Notes: generated by a model from the letters alone, not told the origin. Counted from the stretch's first letter, positions 26,638 to 35,555 are shown. The stretch is 64,000 bases of DNA from Photobacterium lutimaris (GCF_003025555.1 NZ_PYMH01000019.1:1-64000), one strand, 5' to 3'. A program made the numbers and translations.

Positions 26638-28479
26638 ATGCCCAAGTACCGTTCCGCCACCACCACCCACGGCCGCAATATGGCTGGCGCCCGTGCCTTA
26701 TGGCGCGCCACCGGCGTAAAAGATGAAGATTTCGGCAAGCCGATCATTGCGGTGGTGAACTCGTTCACCCAATTTGTACCGGGCCACGTCCACCTCAAGG
26801 ATCTGGGCCAGTTAGTCGCGAAGGAAATTGAAGCGGCGGGCGGTATCGCCAAAGAATTCAATACGATTGCTGTGGATGATGGTATTGCTATGGGCCACGG
26901 CGGAATGCTGTACTCACTGCCATCGCGTGAACTTATCGCTGACTCGGTCGAATACATGGTCAACGCCCACTGCGCCGATGCCATGGTGTGTATCTCGAAC
27001 TGCGACAAAATCACCCCGGGAATGCTGATGGCCTCACTGCGCCTCAATATCCCAGTGATCTTCGTTTCCGGCGGCCCGATGGAAGCCGGCAAGACCAAAC
27101 TGTCGGATCAGATCCTCAAGCTTGATCTGGTTGATGCGATGATCCAAGGTGCCGATCCTAATGTTTCCGATGAACAGAGCGAGCAGATCGAACGCTCCGC
27201 CTGTCCGACCTGCGGTTCATGCTCGGGCATGTTCACCGCTAACTCGATGAACTGCCTGACCGAAGCCCTCGGCCTGAGCCAACCGGGCAATGGCTCGATG
27301 CTGGCCACCCACGCAGACCGTGAGCAATTATTCATTAACGCCGGTAAGCGTGTAGTGGAACTCACCAAACGTTACTACGAACAGGATGATGAGAGCGCCT
27401 TGCCTCGCAATATTGCGACCAAGCAAGCCTTCGAAAATGCGATGGCCCTCGATATTGCTATGGGCGGCTCGACCAATACCGTACTCCACCTCTTGGCAGC
27501 GGCGCAGGAAGGTGAGATTGACTTCACCATGGCAGACATCGATCGCATGTCACGCCGCGTCCCGCACCTATGTAAAGTGGCACCATCAACCCAGAAATAC
27601 CATATGGAAGATGTCCACCGGGCCGGTGGGGTATACAGCATTCTTGCCGAGCTCGATCGCGCCGATTTATTCCACAATGATTGCTACAACATCCTGGGTG
27701 AGCAATTCTCGGAAAGCTTCAAGCATTACGATATCGTTCAGACCGAGTCTGAGGAAGTGAAGACATTCTTCCGTGCCGGACCAGCAGGGATCCGTACCAC
27801 CCAGGCCTTCTCACAAGACTGCCGCTGGGACAGCCTGGATGATGACCGCGAAAATGGCTGTATCCGCAATAAAGAACATGCCTTCAGCCAAGACGGTGGC
27901 CTCGCAGTGCTTTCCGGCAATATGGCACTCGATGGCTGTATCGTGAAAACCGCTGGCGTGGATGAGAGCTGCCTGACCTTTACCGGCCCTGCAGTAGTCT
28001 TCGAAAGCCAGGAAACCGCAGTGGAAGGTATCTTGGGCGGTAAAGTGAAAGCCGGCGATGTCGTCGTTATTCGCTACGAAGGGCCGAAAGGCGGCCCAGG
28101 TATGCAAGAAATGCTCTACCCAACCACTTACCTCAAATCGATGGGGCTGGGCAAAGAGTGTGCCCTGATCACCGACGGACGATTCTCCGGCGGCACCAGC
28201 GGCTTGTCAATCGGCCACGTATCACCGGAAGCAGCCAGTGGCGGCACCATTGGTTTGATTGAAAATGGCGACACCATTGCCATCGATATCCCAAACCGCA
28301 GTATCGACCTGCAGGTTGATGACGCAACACTGGCCAGTCGCCGAGAACAAACAGAGCTACGAGGCTGGAAACCATTAGACCGCCAGCGCGAAGTCTCTTT
28401 TGCCCTACGTGCCTACGCCAACCTCGCCACCAGCGCCGACCAAGGGGCTGTGCGTGATAAATCGAAACTAGAAGGATAA
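26638..28479 (+). CDS. ilvD: dihydroxy-acid dehydratase IlvD
   Basis: A 613-residue iron-sulfur enzyme that dehydrates dihydroxy acids to 2-keto acids in Val and Ile synthesis. Cluster cysteines are seen in SNCDKITPGM near 122 and CPTCGSCSGMFTANSMN near 195; other family stretches are GGSTNTVLH and TDGRFSGG. The ATG at 26638 with AAAAGGA upstream gives the family start MPKYRSATTTHGRNMAGAR; an ATG nine codons upstream is less likely. Confidence 0.97.
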   Translation: MPKYRSATTTHGRNMAGARALWRATGVKDEDFGKPIIAVVNSFTQFVPGHVHLKDLGQLVAKEIEAAGGIAKEFNTIAVDDGIAMGHGGMLYSLPSRELIADSVEYMVNAHCADAMVCISNCDKITPGMLMASLRLNIPVIFVSGGPMEAGKTKLSDQILKLDLVDAMIQGADPNVSDEQSEQIERSACPTCGSCSGMFTANSMNCLTEALGLSQPGNGSMLATHADREQLFINAGKRVVELTKRYYEQDDESALPRNIATKQAFENAMALDIAMGGSTNTVLHLLAAAQEGEIDFTMADIDRMSRRVPHLCKVAPSTQKYHMEDVHRAGGVYSILAELDRADLFHNDCYNILGEQFSESFKHYDIVQTESEEVKTFFRAGPAGIRTTQAFSQDCRWDSLDDDRENGCIRNKEHAFSQDGGLAVLSGNMALDGCIVKTAGVDESCLTFTGPAVVFESQETAVEGILGGKVKAGDVVVIRYEGPKGGPGMQEMLYPTTYLKSMGLGKECALITDGRFSGGTSGLSIGHVSPEAASGGTIGLIENGDTIAIDIPNRSIDLQVDDATLASRREQTELRGWKPLDRQREVSFALRAYANLATSADQGAVRDKSKLEG

Positions 28480-28482
28480 AGC

Positions 28483-30039
28483 ATGATGAGCGAAGTAACC
28501 TTGGCCAAGGATGTAGAGCTGTTAAGCGGAGCCGATTACCTTCGCGATATTCTCCGTGCACCCGTGTATGAGGTGGCGCAAGTCACCCCGCTACAAACGA
28601 TGGATCGTCTGGCAGCACGGATCGGCAACCAGGTACAGCTTAAGCGAGAAGACCGCCAGCCGGTTCACTCGTTCAAGCTGCGCGGTGCCTACAACATGAT
28701 GTCCCAGCTTAACGAGGCCCAGCGCCAGGCTGGGGTGATTGCCGCATCGGCAGGTAACCATGCCCAGGGCTTGGCGATGTCAGGCAAGCACCTCGGGGTA
28801 CAGGCAACGATTGTCATGCCGCGGACCACCCCAGACATCAAGGTGGATGCGGTCCGCAGTTTCGGCGGCAAAGTCGTATTGCACGGCGGTAATTTCGACG
28901 AAGCAAAAGCCCATGCCGAAATGCTTGCCAGCCAGCACGGCTATACCTTCATTCCGCCTTTCGATCATCCTTCAGTGATTGCCGGGCAGGGCACGATTGG
29001 TGTTGAACTGGTCCAGCAAAATGGTCATCTCGACTATATCTTTGTCCCGGTCGGTGGCGGGGGGATCGCTGCAGGTGTTGCCGTACTTATCAAACAGCTG
29101 ATGCCACAAATCAAAGTCATCGGGGTCGAGGCCGAGGATTCGGCCTGCCTACGTGCAGCACTGGATGCCGGGGAGCCGGTAACTCTGGATCAAGTCGGTA
29201 TGTTTGCCGATGGCGTTGCTGTAAAACGGATCGGCGAAGAAACTTTCCGTCTGTGCCAGCAATACCTCGATGATTCCATCACCGTCAGCAGCGATGAAAT
29301 TTGCTCGGCCGTCAAAGATATCTTCGAGGATACCCGGGCAATCGCCGAGCCTTCAGGTGCCTTGTCCCTGGCCGGGCTGAAGAAGTTTACCGATCGCCAT
29401 CAACTCAAGGACAAACAATTAGCGGCGGTGCTATCTGGGGCCAACCTCAACTTCCACGGCTTGCGTTACGTATCAGAGCGTTGCGAGCTCGGTGAAAAGC
29501 GGGAAGGGTTACTGGCCGTCACTATTCCCGAACGACCGGGGGCGTTTCTCGATTTCTGTCACATCCTCGGTGGCCGTGCGGTTACCGAGTTCAACTACCG
29601 CTACAACAACGATAGCCTGGCCAATGTGTTCGTCGGGGTACGCTTGATCCAGGCTCAAGAAGAGCTCGACAACATCATCGCCGATCTACGAAAGGGGGGG
29701 TACCCGGTGGTTGATTTGTCCGATGACGAAATGGCCAAGGTCCATGTTCGCTATATGATTGGAGGCCGACCTTCCAAACCATTGAAAGAGCGGCTGTACA
29801 GTTTTGAGTTTCCGGAATATCCCGGAGCCCTGCTCAAGTTCCTTAATACCTTAGGCACCCACTGGAATATCAGCCTGTTCAACTACCGCAACCATGGTGC
29901 GGATTATGGCAGGGTACTCTGTGGATTTGAGTTGGAAGAGCAAGACTTGTTGTCCTTTACCAGCCACCTGCGAGAGCTCGGCTACAGCTGGAAAGACGAA
30001 ACAGACAATCCGGCTTACCAGTTTTTCCTAGCCCAGTAA
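28483..30039 (+). CDS. ilvA: threonine deaminase IlvA (biosynthetic)
   Basis: A 518-residue PLP enzyme that converts threonine to 2-oxobutyrate for isoleucine. The PLP lysine K65 is in VHSFKLRGAYN; the glycine loop GGGGIAAGV is near 193. Two ACT-like regulatory domains follow (about 340-420 and 435-515), the form inhibited by isoleucine. Two ATG codons are adjacent at 28483 and 28486; AAGGA suits either. It ends the ilvGMEDA operon. Confidence 0.97.
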   Translation: MMSEVTLAKDVELLSGADYLRDILRAPVYEVAQVTPLQTMDRLAARIGNQVQLKREDRQPVHSFKLRGAYNMMSQLNEAQRQAGVIAASAGNHAQGLAMSGKHLGVQATIVMPRTTPDIKVDAVRSFGGKVVLHGGNFDEAKAHAEMLASQHGYTFIPPFDHPSVIAGQGTIGVELVQQNGHLDYIFVPVGGGGIAAGVAVLIKQLMPQIKVIGVEAEDSACLRAALDAGEPVTLDQVGMFADGVAVKRIGEETFRLCQQYLDDSITVSSDEICSAVKDIFEDTRAIAEPSGALSLAGLKKFTDRHQLKDKQLAAVLSGANLNFHGLRYVSERCELGEKREGLLAVTIPERPGAFLDFCHILGGRAVTEFNYRYNNDSLANVFVGVRLIQAQEELDNIIADLRKGGYPVVDLSDDEMAKVHVRYMIGGRPSKPLKERLYSFEFPEYPGALLKFLNTLGTHWNISLFNYRNHGADYGRVLCGFELEEQDLLSFTSHLRELGYSWKDETDNPAYQFFLAQ

Positions 30040-30070
30040 GGGCAAGACACGGATTATCCAATACGATTTG

Positions 30071-30463
30071 CTAAGCAGCCCCTGTGGCTGCTTTATTTGC
30101 CCCGTCGACATCCAAATGCTCAATAATCATCTTGAGCTGATTGACATGGCTAGTTAATAATTGGCTTCGTAGCGGCTCTGATAGTTTCCCGTACAGTGAT
30201 GAGAGCTGGATTAATTCTGACTTCAGCTGCTCATGCTGCATCTCCGGACGCTGAATATCAAACACAAACCACCCGAGTGGTTGGTCGGTCAGTTCAGCAA
30301 TCCTCACCAAGGTAGAAATCCTCGGCTCTGTTTTTCCCGACTCGAGATCCAAATATGTTTGTCTGGCAACATCTAGGTGCTTGGCCATCGCCACCTGGGA
30401 GATCCCTTTCCATTCCCGCGCATCCTTGATTCTTTTTGCAATCCACGATTTTACCTGTTCCAT
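30071..30463 (-). CDS. XRE-family HTH regulator, paralogue A
   Basis: A 130-residue regulator. A Cro/C1-type helix-turn-helix lies at about 8-65 (ISQVAMAKHLDVARQTYLDLESGKTEPRISTLVRIAEL), followed by a WFVFD junction and a helical C-terminal part of about 55 residues. The start is the ATG at 30463, with GAGGA upstream; 12 codons of the open frame before it are ignored. It is plainly a paralogue of the gene at 30696: KxxIAxRIKxAREWKG, ARQTYLDLExGKTEP and the WFV block are shared. The target and signal are unknown. No partner toxin, phage gene or restriction gene is nearby. Confidence 0.82.
   Translation of the reverse strand: MEQVKSWIAKRIKDAREWKGISQVAMAKHLDVARQTYLDLESGKTEPRISTLVRIAELTDQPLGWFVFDIQRPEMQHEQLKSELIQLSSLYGKLSEPLRSQLLTSHVNQLKMIIEHLDVDGANKAATGAA
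30073..30098 (+). terminator. intrinsic terminator after ilvGMEDA
   Basis: The arms AAGCAGCC (30073-30080) and GGCTGCTT (30086-30093) have a CCTGT loop and are followed by TATTTG. It overlaps the last codons of the converging HTH gene, so the terminator is inside that coding sequence. Confidence 0.75.
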
Positions 30464-30523
30464 AGCATCCTCATATATACCCTCCCATCCACAGACCATG
30501 CGCTGAACGCCCGGGAGGAATAT

Positions 30524-30544
30524 CTCACTTCCTTAGTGAGTATA
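30524..30544 (-). promoter_or_regulatory. probable promoter and operator of HTH gene A
   Basis: The inverted repeat CTCACT-TCCTT-AGTGAG (30524-30540) touches a minus-strand -10-like TATACT (30539-30544). The repeat would cover the start point of the message, the place expected for an autorepressor site. It begins 60 bases upstream of the start codon. Inferred from position only. Confidence 0.5.
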
Positions 30545-30660
30545 ATGTCATTCAAGTCATGATTATTAATTAAGGACAATGGTTTACATAACAGGCAAGT
30601 TTATAAACTGTGACCCCCTCCCTCTAGTGACCAGCTATCAAGGCACCACGTGCGTCTTTA

Positions 30661-30678
30661 TGTCGGCATATGCCGACA
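30661..30678. repeat. perfect 18-bp palindrome between the two HTH genes
   Basis: TGTCGGCATATGCCGACA reads the same on both strands. It starts 17 bases after the stop codon of HTH gene B and about 200 bases upstream of gene A. As RNA it could form a 7-bp stem with an ATAT loop, but no T tract follows on the minus strand, so a protein-binding site is at least as likely as a terminator. Confidence 0.6.
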
Positions 30679-30695
30679 CAGATCTGACCACCTGA

Positions 30696-31076
30696 TTACG
30701 ACTTGTCCCGTTGTGTTAGTGCGCGGGTATACTCCGCCATAAATCCCGCCAAATTAATACTTTGCTGCAAAATGACATTCCTAGCGGAATGGGGGAGTCG
30801 ACTGAAATACTGCAACAAACGATCAATTTCCTCCTTGTATTCACTTTCCAGTATTTCAATGCCTTCATCACCGTACACGAACCAGGTCAATGGCCGCTCG
30901 GTGATCGCCGCAATTTCCGACAGCATCCTCACCTTGGGTTCGGTTTTACCCGTCTCCAAATCCAGATAGGTTTGACGTGCGACCTTAAGTTGCTGGGCCA
31001 TATGGACCTGGGTCAGGCCTTTCCATTCCCTGGCTTCTTTGATGCGGGCTGCGATTTGGGCTTTCGGATCTGTCAT
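30696..31076 (-). CDS. XRE-family HTH regulator, paralogue B
   Basis: A 126-residue regulator with the same build as its neighbour: HTH at about 7-63 (LTQVHMAQQLKVARQTYLDLETGKTEPKVRMLSEIAAI), then WFVYGDEG and a helical tail with a run of charged residues (ESEYKEEIDRLLQYFSRL). The ATG at 31076 has GGAGGT seven bases upstream. Both genes point the same way, 232 bases apart, so they are a tandem duplication that diverged, most strongly in the C-terminal half. The function is unknown. Confidence 0.82.
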   Translation of the reverse strand: MTDPKAQIAARIKEAREWKGLTQVHMAQQLKVARQTYLDLETGKTEPKVRMLSEIAAITERPLTWFVYGDEGIEILESEYKEEIDRLLQYFSRLPHSARNVILQQSINLAGFMAEYTRALTQRDKS

Positions 31077-31313
31077 GTCACACCTCCAATACAACACAAT
31101 GAATAATGCCTAGCTTTCATTACTGGATTGCACAACATAAGCCAACTTGAGATAAATCTAACAATCCACTACATAACAATCATTTACTTATAACCACCGT
31201 TCGCATTGTTGTAATTTGGTTTGCAAATAGTAACCAGACTGCCTGACTTTTTTAATTCGCAAAGAAATCATTCAGCCCTGTCAAGATAGTAGACCCTCCC
31301 ATCTTAGCCCAAT
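31077..31313. other. intergenic region between HTH gene B and glmS
   Basis: AT-rich, no ORF of note. TGGATTG (31134-31140) and CAATCCA (31162-31168) form a 7-bp inverted repeat with a 21-base spacing within the likely promoter region of HTH gene B, which might be a regulator site. Beyond this nothing is recognised until the glmS terminator. Confidence 0.4.
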
Positions 31314-31341
31314 AAAAAAGGCACCCGCTTGGGTGCCTTTT
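31314..31341. terminator. terminator after glmS
   Basis: The arms GGCACCC (31320-31326) and GGGTGCC (31331-31337) have a GCTT loop with A6 and T4 flanks, so the minus strand has the T run needed to end the glmS message. Confidence 0.88.
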
Positions 31342-31389
31342 CTCATTTTTAAAACAAACTGCTGAGTAATGAGCTAACAGACTGATTTT

Positions 31390-33222
31390 TTATTCGACTG
31401 TTACAGCCTTCGCCAAATTACGCGGCTGATCGACATCGGTCCCTTTGATTAATGCAACATAGTAAGACAGCAACTGCATCGGGATCGTGTAGTAAATCGC
31501 AGCGGTGATCTCGCTGACATGTGGCATGGTGATGATCTTCATGGTCTCATCCCCTTCAAAGCCGGCATCAGCATCAGCAAAGACATACAATAGGCCGCCA
31601 CGGGCACGTACTTCTTCGACGTTTGACTTGAGCTTCTCCAACAAGTCATTGCTCGGTGCCACAACCACCACTGGCATATCCGCATCGATCAGCGCTAGTG
31701 GACCGTGCTTGAGCTCACCCGCCGCATAGGCTTCGGCGTGGATGTACGAAATCTCTTTGAGTTTCAGCGAGGCTTCCATCGCAATCGGGTAGAACTCACC
31801 ACGGCCAAGGAATAGCGTGTGGTGCTTGTCGGCAAAATCAGTGGCCAGTGCTTCGATGTCTTTTTCAAAAGAAAGCGCCGCATTGATCTGCTGTGGTAGG
31901 GCATGCAGGGCTTCAACGATCTCTTGCTCTTTCTCTTTGCTAATGCGGTTTTGCTGTTTACCCAATGCCGTTACTAACATCAGCAGGGCTGAAAGCTGAG
32001 TGGTAAAAGCTTTGGTCGATGCCACACCGATTTCCACTCCCGCACGGGTCATGAAGGCAAAATCCGATTCACGAACCAGCGAAGAGCCCGCCACATTACA
32101 GATAGTCATTGCCGCCATGTAGCCTTTCTCTTTAGCAAGGCGAAGCGCCGCTAGCGTATCGGCCGTTTCACCGGACTGGGACAGAGTGATAAGTAGGCTG
32201 TTCGGACGGGTGACAAACTTGCGATAACGGAACTCCGATGCAATTTCCACATCACAGCTAACGCCGGCAATATCTTCGAACCAGTAGCGAGCGGTCATTC
32301 CGGCATTGTAAGACGTACCACAGGCCACAATCTGCACATGCTCAACCTGGCTGAGGATCTCTGTCGCGTTCACGCCAATTGCTTCTGTAACCACAGAATC
32401 CGCCGTGATACGGCCTTCCATAGTCTTGATCAACGCCGTTGGCTGCTCGTAGATCTCTTTTTGCATAAAGTGGCGGTATTGGCCCTTGTCACCCGCGTCG
32501 TGCTCGGCATTGGATTCTGAGATCTCGCGCTCGACGCGCTCACCAACTGAATCGTACACTGTGACATCACGGCGGGTGATTTCTGCTACATCGCCTTCTT
32601 CTAAGTACATGAAGCGGCGAGTCACGTTCAACAGAGCAAGCTGATCAGAAGCCAGGAAGTTCTCACCGACACCGAAGCCGATAACAATCGGGCTGCCAGA
32701 GCGCGCGACCACAATCCGTGATGGGTCTTTGCGATCCAGGGCAACCGTACCGTAAGCACCTGTCAATTGCTTCGCGGTTTTCTGCACCGCTTCTAGCAGG
32801 GTAGCCGAGGTGCGCAGTTCCCATTCCACCATGTGAGCAATCACTTCAGTATCAGTTTGGGACTCGAATACATAACCGCGGGATTGCAGTAGTTCACGCA
32901 ACTCTTCGTGGTTTTCGATGATGCCATTGTGTACCACGGCAACATCACCTGACATGTGTGGGTGGGCGTTAACTTCAGACGGCTCACCGTGTGTGGCCCA
33001 GCGCGTATGAGCTATACCTGTACCACCAACAACATGCTCCTCGCCTACGGCATCAGCCAACTCTTGGACTTTACCCAAACGGCGTACTCGGGTCAGGTTC
33101 GACTCACTATCAACAATCGCGACACCGGCTGAATCATAGCCGCGGTACTCAAGGCGGCGTAGCCCTTCAACCAGAATTTCTGCTACATCACGCTGTGCTA
33201 CCGCACCAACAATTCCACACAT
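31390..33222 (-). CDS. glmS: glucosamine-6-phosphate synthase GlmS
   Basis: A 610-residue amidotransferase that makes glucosamine-6-phosphate from fructose-6-phosphate and glutamine, the first step to UDP-GlcNAc. Cys2 after the initiator Met is the glutaminase nucleophile (CGIVGAV). The N-terminal Ntn domain runs to about 240. Two SIS isomerase domains follow, with CGTSYNAG near 301 and SQSGETADT near 350. It has an AGGAG site and lies 18 bases after the DeoR-type gene, so the two form an operon. glmU is a separate unit downstream of that regulator's promoter. Confidence 0.97.
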   Translation of the reverse strand: MCGIVGAVAQRDVAEILVEGLRRLEYRGYDSAGVAIVDSESNLTRVRRLGKVQELADAVGEEHVVGGTGIAHTRWATHGEPSEVNAHPHMSGDVAVVHNGIIENHEELRELLQSRGYVFESQTDTEVIAHMVEWELRTSATLLEAVQKTAKQLTGAYGTVALDRKDPSRIVVARSGSPIVIGFGVGENFLASDQLALLNVTRRFMYLEEGDVAEITRRDVTVYDSVGERVEREISESNAEHDAGDKGQYRHFMQKEIYEQPTALIKTMEGRITADSVVTEAIGVNATEILSQVEHVQIVACGTSYNAGMTARYWFEDIAGVSCDVEIASEFRYRKFVTRPNSLLITLSQSGETADTLAALRLAKEKGYMAAMTICNVAGSSLVRESDFAFMTRAGVEIGVASTKAFTTQLSALLMLVTALGKQQNRISKEKEQEIVEALHALPQQINAALSFEKDIEALATDFADKHHTLFLGRGEFYPIAMEASLKLKEISYIHAEAYAAGELKHGPLALIDADMPVVVVAPSNDLLEKLKSNVEEVRARGGLLYVFADADAGFEGDETMKIITMPHVSEITAAIYYTIPMQLLSYYVALIKGTDVDQPRNLAKAVTVE

Positions 33223-33240
33223 AATTTCTTGCTCCTAAAT

Positions 33241-34008
33241 TTATTCCGCTGCCGCGCAAATCACCTGCACGCCATGCTGTTCAATCTGTTGTTTGGCTTC
33301 CATGTCCAAGCCGTCATCGGTGATCAATGTACTGATATTCGTCCACGGCAGCTCTAGGTTGGGGATCTTGCGTCCCACCTTGCTCGACTCGACCATCACC
33401 ACCACTTCGCGTGACACCTCAGCCATCACCCGGCTCAGCCCCACTAGCTCATTGAATGTGGTTGTACCCCGTGCAGTATCTATGCCATCTGCACCAATAA
33501 AGAGCTGATCAAAATCATACGAACGCAGCACTGATTCAGCCACTTGACCTTGGAACGCCTCGGAATGCGGGTCCCAAGTGCCCCCGGTCATCAGCAGGGT
33601 GGGCTCGTTTTCCAAACTGTTCAGGGCATTGGCAACATTGAGTGAGTTGGTCATCACTATCAGACCATGCTTGTCATTGAGCAGGCTGATCAAGCTGGCG
33701 GTGGTACTGCCGCTGTCAATAATGATCCGGTTATGATCACGGATCCGCACAGCCGCCGCCTTGGCAATAGCCAACTTACGAACCGAAACTTGTTCTTCTG
33801 GCTCGCTGACCATTTCGGTTGGTATGGAAACCGCACCACCGTACCGCCGTAACAAAAGGCCATTTTTTTCTAATGCAGCCAAATCCTTGCGGACAGTGAC
33901 TTCGGATGTGGCGAAATGCTTAGCCAGTGTATCAACACTGATTTCGCCCTGTTCATTGACCATAGAGAGAATGGCATGACGACGCTGTTGGGTATTTCGT
34001 TTAGTCAT
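33241..34008 (-). CDS. DeoR family transcriptional regulator upstream of glmS
   Basis: A 255-residue regulator with the DeoR winged helix near the N-terminus (about 6-60: QQRRHAILSMVNEQGEISVD ... SEVTVRKDLAALEKNGLLLRRYGGA). A DeoR-C sugar-phosphate sensor domain (about 75-230) follows, with DSGSTTASLISLL, VMTNSLNVANAL and GADGID. The domain usually binds a phosphosugar; next to glmS, an amino-sugar phosphate is a fair guess. The ATG at 34008 is chosen over one at 34029, which would leave almost no 5' leader from the promoter proposed at 34049-34078. No strong Shine-Dalgarno is seen for either. Confidence 0.87.
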   Translation of the reverse strand: MTKRNTQQRRHAILSMVNEQGEISVDTLAKHFATSEVTVRKDLAALEKNGLLLRRYGGAVSIPTEMVSEPEEQVSVRKLAIAKAAAVRIRDHNRIIIDSGSTTASLISLLNDKHGLIVMTNSLNVANALNSLENEPTLLMTGGTWDPHSEAFQGQVAESVLRSYDFDQLFIGADGIDTARGTTTFNELVGLSRVMAEVSREVVVMVESSKVGRKIPNLELPWTNISTLITDDGLDMEAKQQIEQHGVQVICAAAE

Positions 34009-34048
34009 TAATTTACGAACTGAAGCCATAAGTTTCGATTTAAAAGGA

Positions 34049-34078
34049 ATACTAGCAGATCAAAACTTTTTTGATCAA
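34049..34078 (-). promoter_or_regulatory. promoter and likely operator of the DeoR-type gene and glmS
   Basis: On the minus strand TTGATC (34073-34078) and TAGTAT (34049-34054) have an 18-base spacer. The palindrome GATCAAAA-CTT-TTTTGATC (34058-34076) covers the -35 and most of the spacer, an ideal place for a repressor. The likeliest binder is the DeoR-type protein itself, which would put glmS under the same control. Confidence 0.6.
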
Positions 34079-34149
34079 CCATGTGCAATTAATTTTTTAT
34101 TCGAAAGAAGAGGGGCGAGAAACTGGAAATATTTTCTGCAGGTATAAAA

Positions 34150-34173
34150 AAGGCAAGGTCTACACCTTGCCTT
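34150..34173 (-). terminator. terminator after glmU
   Basis: The arms AAGGCAAGGT (34150-34159) and ACCTTGCCTT (34164-34173) have a CTAC loop. The A6 run on the plus-strand left side gives a T run after the stem on the minus strand. Confidence 0.88.
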
Positions 34174-34196
34174 TGATCATTTAGAGCAAAGAGTCA

Positions 34197-35555
34197 CTAC
34201 TTCTTTTCTGGACGCTTCCAGCCTTTGACGGTACGGGCTGGCGCACGGGTGATCACCAACTCACCGTCACCGACATTACGGTTGATCGTCGCACCGGCCC
34301 CAATCGTGGCACCTTTACCGACTTTCACAGGGGCAATCAACTGAGTATCAGAGCCTACAAACACGTCATCGGCAATCTCAGTCTTGAACTTGTTGGCACC
34401 ATCGTAGTTACAGGTAATCGTACCGGCACCAATGTTCACACGATCGCCAATTTCGGCATCACCAAGGTAAGTCAGGTGGTTGGCCTTCGAGCCCTTGCCC
34501 AAACGCGACTTCTTCATTTCAACGAAGTTACCAACATGCGAATCACCCACCAACTCGGCACCTGGGCGTAAGCGGGCAAACGGACCGACAGTACAGTCTT
34601 CACCGACCGTCGCGCCTTCGATCACGCTGTAAGGACGGATAATCGTATTGTCATCAATTTCACAGTCTTTCAGGATGGAACCTGCACCGATCACCACGTT
34701 ATTACCCAGCGATACACTGCCTTCGATAATGACATTGGCATCGATTTCGATATCGGTGCCGCACTGCAGTTCACCGCGTAGATCAAAACGGGCCGGATCG
34801 CGCAGCATCACACCTTGCTCGAGCAAACGCTCCGCCTGCATGGCTTGGAACGCACGCTCCAACCTGGCCAGCTGAACGCGGTTGTTGACGCCTTCAACTT
34901 CGATAGCCCGCACCGGGTGTACCGCTTCCACCGCGCGGCCTTCGTTGTGGGCAATTTCGATGATATCGGTCAGGTAGTATTCCCCCTGGGCGTTATCATT
35001 CTTCAATGCTGACAGCCAGCGCTTGAGATCACCACCGTTGGCAACCATCACCCCGGTATTGATTTCCTTGATCAGCTTCTGCTCTTCCGACGCATCTTTC
35101 TGCTCGACAATCGCGACCACAGGACCGTTGCGGCGCACGATACGGCCGTAACCGGTCGGATCATCAAGGACCACGGTCAGCAGGGCGATGCCACCATCTG
35201 GCTGGGCATCGAGTAGGTTTTCCAGCGTTTCATTACTGATAAGCGGAACATCGCCGTACAGGATAAGCACCTTCTCGTCTTCCGCCAAACCAGGGCAAGC
35301 CTGGTTTACTGCATGGCCCGTGCCTAGCTGCTCGGCCTGCAGCACCCAGTTAACTGGCTCTGCGCCCAAGGATGCCTGCATCTGGTCACCACCGTGGCCG
35401 TAGACCAGGTGAATATTGTTAGCGCCGAGGCCAGCACAGGTATCAATGACGTGTTTGGCCATAGGCTTTCCCGCCAGTGTGTGCAGTACTTTAGGCAGGT
35501 TGGAGTACATGCGGGTTCCCTTTCCCGCGGCGAGAATCACAGCACTGAAGCTCAT
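34197..35555 (-). CDS. glmU: bifunctional UDP-GlcNAc pyrophosphorylase / GlcN-1-P acetyltransferase GlmU
   Basis: A 452-residue enzyme carrying out the last two steps to UDP-N-acetylglucosamine. The N-terminal nucleotidyltransferase (about 1-228) has LAAGKGTRMYS at its start. A left-handed beta-helix with hexapeptide repeats (about 250-440) forms the acetyltransferase, with CNYDGANKFKT near 379. Length is close to E. coli GlmU (456). It lies between the atp terminator and its own terminator. In E. coli glmU and glmS are neighbours and cotranscribed; here a regulator gene lies between them. Confidence 0.97.
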   Translation of the reverse strand: MSFSAVILAAGKGTRMYSNLPKVLHTLAGKPMAKHVIDTCAGLGANNIHLVYGHGGDQMQASLGAEPVNWVLQAEQLGTGHAVNQACPGLAEDEKVLILYGDVPLISNETLENLLDAQPDGGIALLTVVLDDPTGYGRIVRRNGPVVAIVEQKDASEEQKLIKEINTGVMVANGGDLKRWLSALKNDNAQGEYYLTDIIEIAHNEGRAVEAVHPVRAIEVEGVNNRVQLARLERAFQAMQAERLLEQGVMLRDPARFDLRGELQCGTDIEIDANVIIEGSVSLGNNVVIGAGSILKDCEIDDNTIIRPYSVIEGATVGEDCTVGPFARLRPGAELVGDSHVGNFVEMKKSRLGKGSKANHLTYLGDAEIGDRVNIGAGTITCNYDGANKFKTEIADDVFVGSDTQLIAPVKVGKGATIGAGATINRNVGDGELVITRAPARTVKGWKRPEKK

